Shown here piece after piece: positions 61,573 through 64,000 of a DNA stretch of 64,000 bases. The notes under the pieces are model-generated. The model had not been told where the DNA came from and searched no databases. It worked only from the letters and a program-made list of their open reading frames with translations. The position numbers and the translations under genes are program-made. Origin of the DNA: Butyricimonas sp. Marseille-P3923 (lineage in GTDB: Bacteria; Bacteroidota; Bacteroidia; Bacteroidales; Marinifilaceae). Position 1 is the first letter of the stretch. Every line of letters begins with the position of its first letter. The DNA lies in NCBI RefSeq assembly GCF_900184685.1, contig NZ_FXXL01000007.1, positions 186,001-250,000 of the forward strand, in the 5' to 3' direction.

Positions 61573-62521
61573 ATTGAGAATCGTGTACATGGGAACGCCG
61601 GATTTTGCGGTGTATCCTTTGCAGAAGTTATTGGAGGCAGGACAAAATATCGTGGCTGTCGTGACGAATCCGGATAAGCCTGCGGGGAGAGGGCAAAAGT
61701 TGCAGGAGTCCGCGGTGAAGAAATTTGCCGTGGAGCGGGGATTGCCCGTGTTGCAACCGGAACGTTTCCGTGACGAGCGATTTCTGGCGGAGTTAAAAGC
61801 ATTTGAAGCGGATTTGCAGTTGGTGGTGGCGTTCAAGATGTTGCCGGAAGTGGTTTGGAATATGCCGCCCTTGGGTACGGTTAATTTACATGCTTCTTTG
61901 TTACCTGATTACCGTGGGGCTGCACCGATCAATTGGGCGGTGATAAACGGGGAGAAATATAGCGGGGTGACTACTTTTCTTTTGAAACACGAGATAGATA
62001 CGGGAAATCTGATTTTTCAACAGCGGGTGGATATCAGCGATACCATGACTGCCGGAGAGTTGCATGATCAATTGATGACTGTCGGGGCGGATTTGTTGGT
62101 AAAGACCGTGGAGGCTATGGCAGAGGGGGAGTATCCTTTGCAGGATCAGATTGGGTTGTTGTCGGGACGTGAGCCGAAACATGCTCCCAAGATTTTTAAG
62201 GAGGATATGAAGATAGATTGGCAGCGGGAGCTGGATACGATATATAACCATATCCGCGGGTTGTCGCCGTTCCCGACCGCGTGGACGGAATTGAAACACA
62301 AGACTACGGGAGAATGTATCTCGTTGAAGATATTTGTAGCCGAACGGATTCCGGAAAAGCATGGTAAGGAAGTTGTATTGGTGTCTGACGGGAAAAAGAG
62401 TTTGGATATCCTCGTGAACGGGGGAATTATCCGGGTGAAAGAATTGCAGTTATCCGGTAAGAAGCGGATGGGAACGGAAGAGTTTTTGCGAGGCTTCCAT
62501 ATCGGAGAGTATACCTTGTAA
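61565..62521 (+). CDS. fmt: Methionyl-tRNA formyltransferase
   Basis: 318 aa. Formylates initiator Met-tRNA with 10-formyl-THF. Motifs: VYMGTPDFAVYPLQKL at the start, LPDYRGAAPINWAVINGE (formyl-THF/catalytic loop with the Asn-His-Asp group NLHASLLPDYRG), THE-like HEIDTGNLIFQ, and the C-terminal OB domain. Start ATG 61565 overlaps the permease stop as ATGCGTAA. Confidence 0.95.
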   Translation: MRKLRIVYMGTPDFAVYPLQKLLEAGQNIVAVVTNPDKPAGRGQKLQESAVKKFAVERGLPVLQPERFRDERFLAELKAFEADLQLVVAFKMLPEVVWNMPPLGTVNLHASLLPDYRGAAPINWAVINGEKYSGVTTFLLKHEIDTGNLIFQQRVDISDTMTAGELHDQLMTVGADLLVKTVEAMAEGEYPLQDQIGLLSGREPKHAPKIFKEDMKIDWQRELDTIYNHIRGLSPFPTAWTELKHKTTGECISLKIFVAERIPEKHGKEVVLVSDGKKSLDILVNGGIIRVKELQLSGKKRMGTEEFLRGFHIGEYTL

Positions 62522-62532
62522 TATAATCGCGT

Positions 62533-64000
62533 ATGCATATCGGGCGGGATAAGATGCGAAGACCGATGCTCCGAAGGTGCATCGGGGGGAGCGTGTTACT
62601 CGCTTTTGTCTTGGGATGGTGGTATTTCTTGCCCGCCCCTTTATTTCGGGTTCCTTATTCAACCGTGATTCTTGACCGTGAGGGTGAGATCATGGGAATG
62701 ACTGTTGCCGGGGACGGGCAGTTTCGGGTATCCGGTCGGGGGCGTCTGTCGGGAAAGTACGTGGCAGCCTTACTTTGTTTTGAGGATAAACGATTTTTTA
62801 CGCACGAGGGGGTTGACCCTTTGGCGGTGGCACGTGCCTTATGGCTGAACGTGCGAAGCGGTTCGGTGGTAAGCGGGGGGAGTACTTTGACGATGCAGGT
62901 GGTACGCCTTTCCAGAGAGAACCCGCCTAGAACGATTCCGGAGAAGATTCTGGAAATGTTCCTCGCGCTTCGGTTGGAACAAAGTTACAATAAATGGGAG
63001 ATTTTGAATATGTACGCCGATTATGCCCCTTTCGGGGGGAATATCGTGGGGATACAGACGGCGGCACTCAAGTATTTCAATCGTCAACCGGATGAATTGA
63101 GTTGGGCGGAAGCGGCTCTTTTGGCGGTATTGCCGAATGCTCCCGCGTTAATGTATCCGGGGAAGAATATGCCGGAACTGAAGGCGAAAAGGGATAAGTT
63201 ATTGCGGGAGCTTCACGAAACGGGGTATTTCGGTGAAGATGATCTGACGGTTGCCATAGCGGAACCTTTGCCCGACCAGGTGTACAGCCCGGAGTGTATA
63301 ACCCCGCATTTGTTGGCGAAGGCTTACGGGCAAAGGAGAGGACAGATCAGTTCTACTTTTATAGACTCGCGATTGCAGGCTAGGGTGAACGAGATCGTGG
63401 CGAGGCATATAGAGGTATTGAGGCATAATCATATTTATAACGCTGCCGTGTTGGTGGCACATATCCCGACCGGGGAAGTGCGGGCATACGTGGGGAATAG
63501 TCCGAAAGTGAGGGAAAACGGGGGCAATCAAGTGGATATTATTACTTCTAACCGAAGTTCCGGTAGTATTTTGAAACCGGCGTTGTATGCTTTGATGCAG
63601 CAATCCGGTTACATCCTGCCGGGGACAATCGTGTCGGATGTGCCTTCCCGTTTTGGGAGTTATACCCCCTCTAATTTTAATAAAGATTTTCAAGGGATTG
63701 TACCCGCGGGGAAAGCATTGTCCATGTCTTTGAATATTCCGTTCGTTCGTTTGCTGCGGGAGTACGGGGTGGAGCATTTTTATGATGATTTGAAAAAGAT
63801 GGGAATAACCACCTTGGATCGTAAGGCCGAGAATTACGGGTTGAGCCTTATTTTGGGCGGGGCGGAATGTAAGTTGTGGGATTTGTGTAATATGTACGGG
63901 GGGATGGCTTCTATTCTGAGGCATTATTCGGAATGTGACGGGGCTGGTTTTGACCACGAATTTAGGCGTTTGCGGGTATGGGGGGACGAGGTGACAGATA
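62533..64000 (+). CDS. pbpC: Penicillin-binding protein 1C (3' end beyond window)
   Basis: The open frame runs to the right edge (489 codons visible). An N-terminal span (about 20-33) is followed by the glycosyltransferase domain: EDKRFFTHEGVDPLAVARA, GGSTLTMQVVRLSRENP and RIMEMFLALRLEQSYNKWE-like, then the transpeptidase domain with SSGSILKP (SxxK at SILK) and SLNIPFVRLL. Class A PBPs polymerise and cross-link peptidoglycan; the PBP1C type often lacks the usual PASTA tail, but this cannot be seen. The start is ATG 62533 or 62554. Confidence 0.88.
   Translation, partial: MHIGRDKMRRPMLRRCIGGSVLLAFVLGWWYFLPAPLFRVPYSTVILDREGEIMGMTVAGDGQFRVSGRGRLSGKYVAALLCFEDKRFFTHEGVDPLAVARALWLNVRSGSVVSGGSTLTMQVVRLSRENPPRTIPEKILEMFLALRLEQSYNKWEILNMYADYAPFGGNIVGIQTAALKYFNRQPDELSWAEAALLAVLPNAPALMYPGKNMPELKAKRDKLLRELHETGYFGEDDLTVAIAEPLPDQVYSPECITPHLLAKAYGQRRGQISSTFIDSRLQARVNEIVARHIEVLRHNHIYNAAVLVAHIPTGEVRAYVGNSPKVRENGGNQVDIITSNRSSGSILKPALYALMQQSGYILPGTIVSDVPSRFGSYTPSNFNKDFQGIVPAGKALSMSLNIPFVRLLREYGVEHFYDDLKKMGITTLDRKAENYGLSLILGGAECKLWDLCNMYGGMASILRHYSECDGAGFDHEFRRLRVWGDEVTD

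Noticed and set aside
60424-61836. Long minus-strand open frame (470 codons) opposite the LptF/G and fmt genes
   Set aside because: It lies opposite two well-recognised genes and its translation has no family features; it is a shadow frame.

Overview
The window is a chromosomal segment from a Bacteroidota bacterium, most likely order Bacteroidales and plausibly the Odoribacteraceae (Butyricimonas/Odoribacter type). The grounds are: a SusC/SusD outer-membrane pair controlled by an ECF sigma factor and FecR anti-sigma factor; several DUF4369/TlpA-type lipoproteins; a complete aerotolerance (Bat) operon; promoters of the Bacteroides type (TTTG-N19-TAnnTTTG); few Shine-Dalgarno sites; and a cysteate synthase homologue, the kind of gene used for sulfonolipids in Odoribacter and Alistipes. 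The genus assignment is an inference from gene content, not from a marker gene.

Layout. 1-445: 5' part of a FucP-like sugar MFS transporter (minus). 553-13253: a sigma/FecR/SusC/SusD operon on the minus strand, continuing through a zinc-metallohydrolase-like lipoprotein that lacks HExxH, a FISUMP-domain lipoprotein and three thioredoxin-fold proteins, and ending at a terminator. 13257-16356: a small AT-rich defence-like patch with an AAA ATPase/RloB pair (AbiL-like), 11-bp direct repeats and a broken rhuM gene. 16403-21618: housekeeping genes cmk, ispH, pfkA and priA. 21988-30855: moxR, DUF58 and batA-E with one extra membrane protein. 30926-32711: a LytS/LytTR two-component pair. 32837-33704: nudC, broken by a tandem duplication. 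33821-42760: a seven-gene minus-strand operon encoding a TonB-dependent receptor, DUF4876 lipoprotein, DUF6850 beta-barrel, ABC ATPase, permease, DUF4857 membrane protein and a small lipoprotein.

43081-52372: an M48 protease, tRNA-Arg, an EamA transporter, a hydrolase, a stem-loop-rich non-coding stretch, an HTH regulator with a palindrome on its promoter, an AsmA-like protein, a ComEA-like HhH protein and an S41 protease. 52590-53795: tRNA-Lys followed by about 1.1 kb that holds only an XRE regulator and a palindromic element. 53796-55374: a TetR regulator and a nitroreductase. 55512-64000: a SIR2-like protein, cysteate synthase, a YihY/BrkB protein, a START-like protein, an LptF/G permease, fmt and the 5' part of pbpC.

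How the genes work together. The first operon looks like TonB-driven import with a periplasmic thiol-redox accessory set, switched on through sigma/FecR surface signalling. The seven-gene operon pairs outer-membrane uptake with an ABC-2-type pump and has no role I can name. The Bat genes form one envelope/stress operon. Many gaps between plus-strand genes at 17.9-30.1 kb carry short AT-rich repeats of three related kinds.
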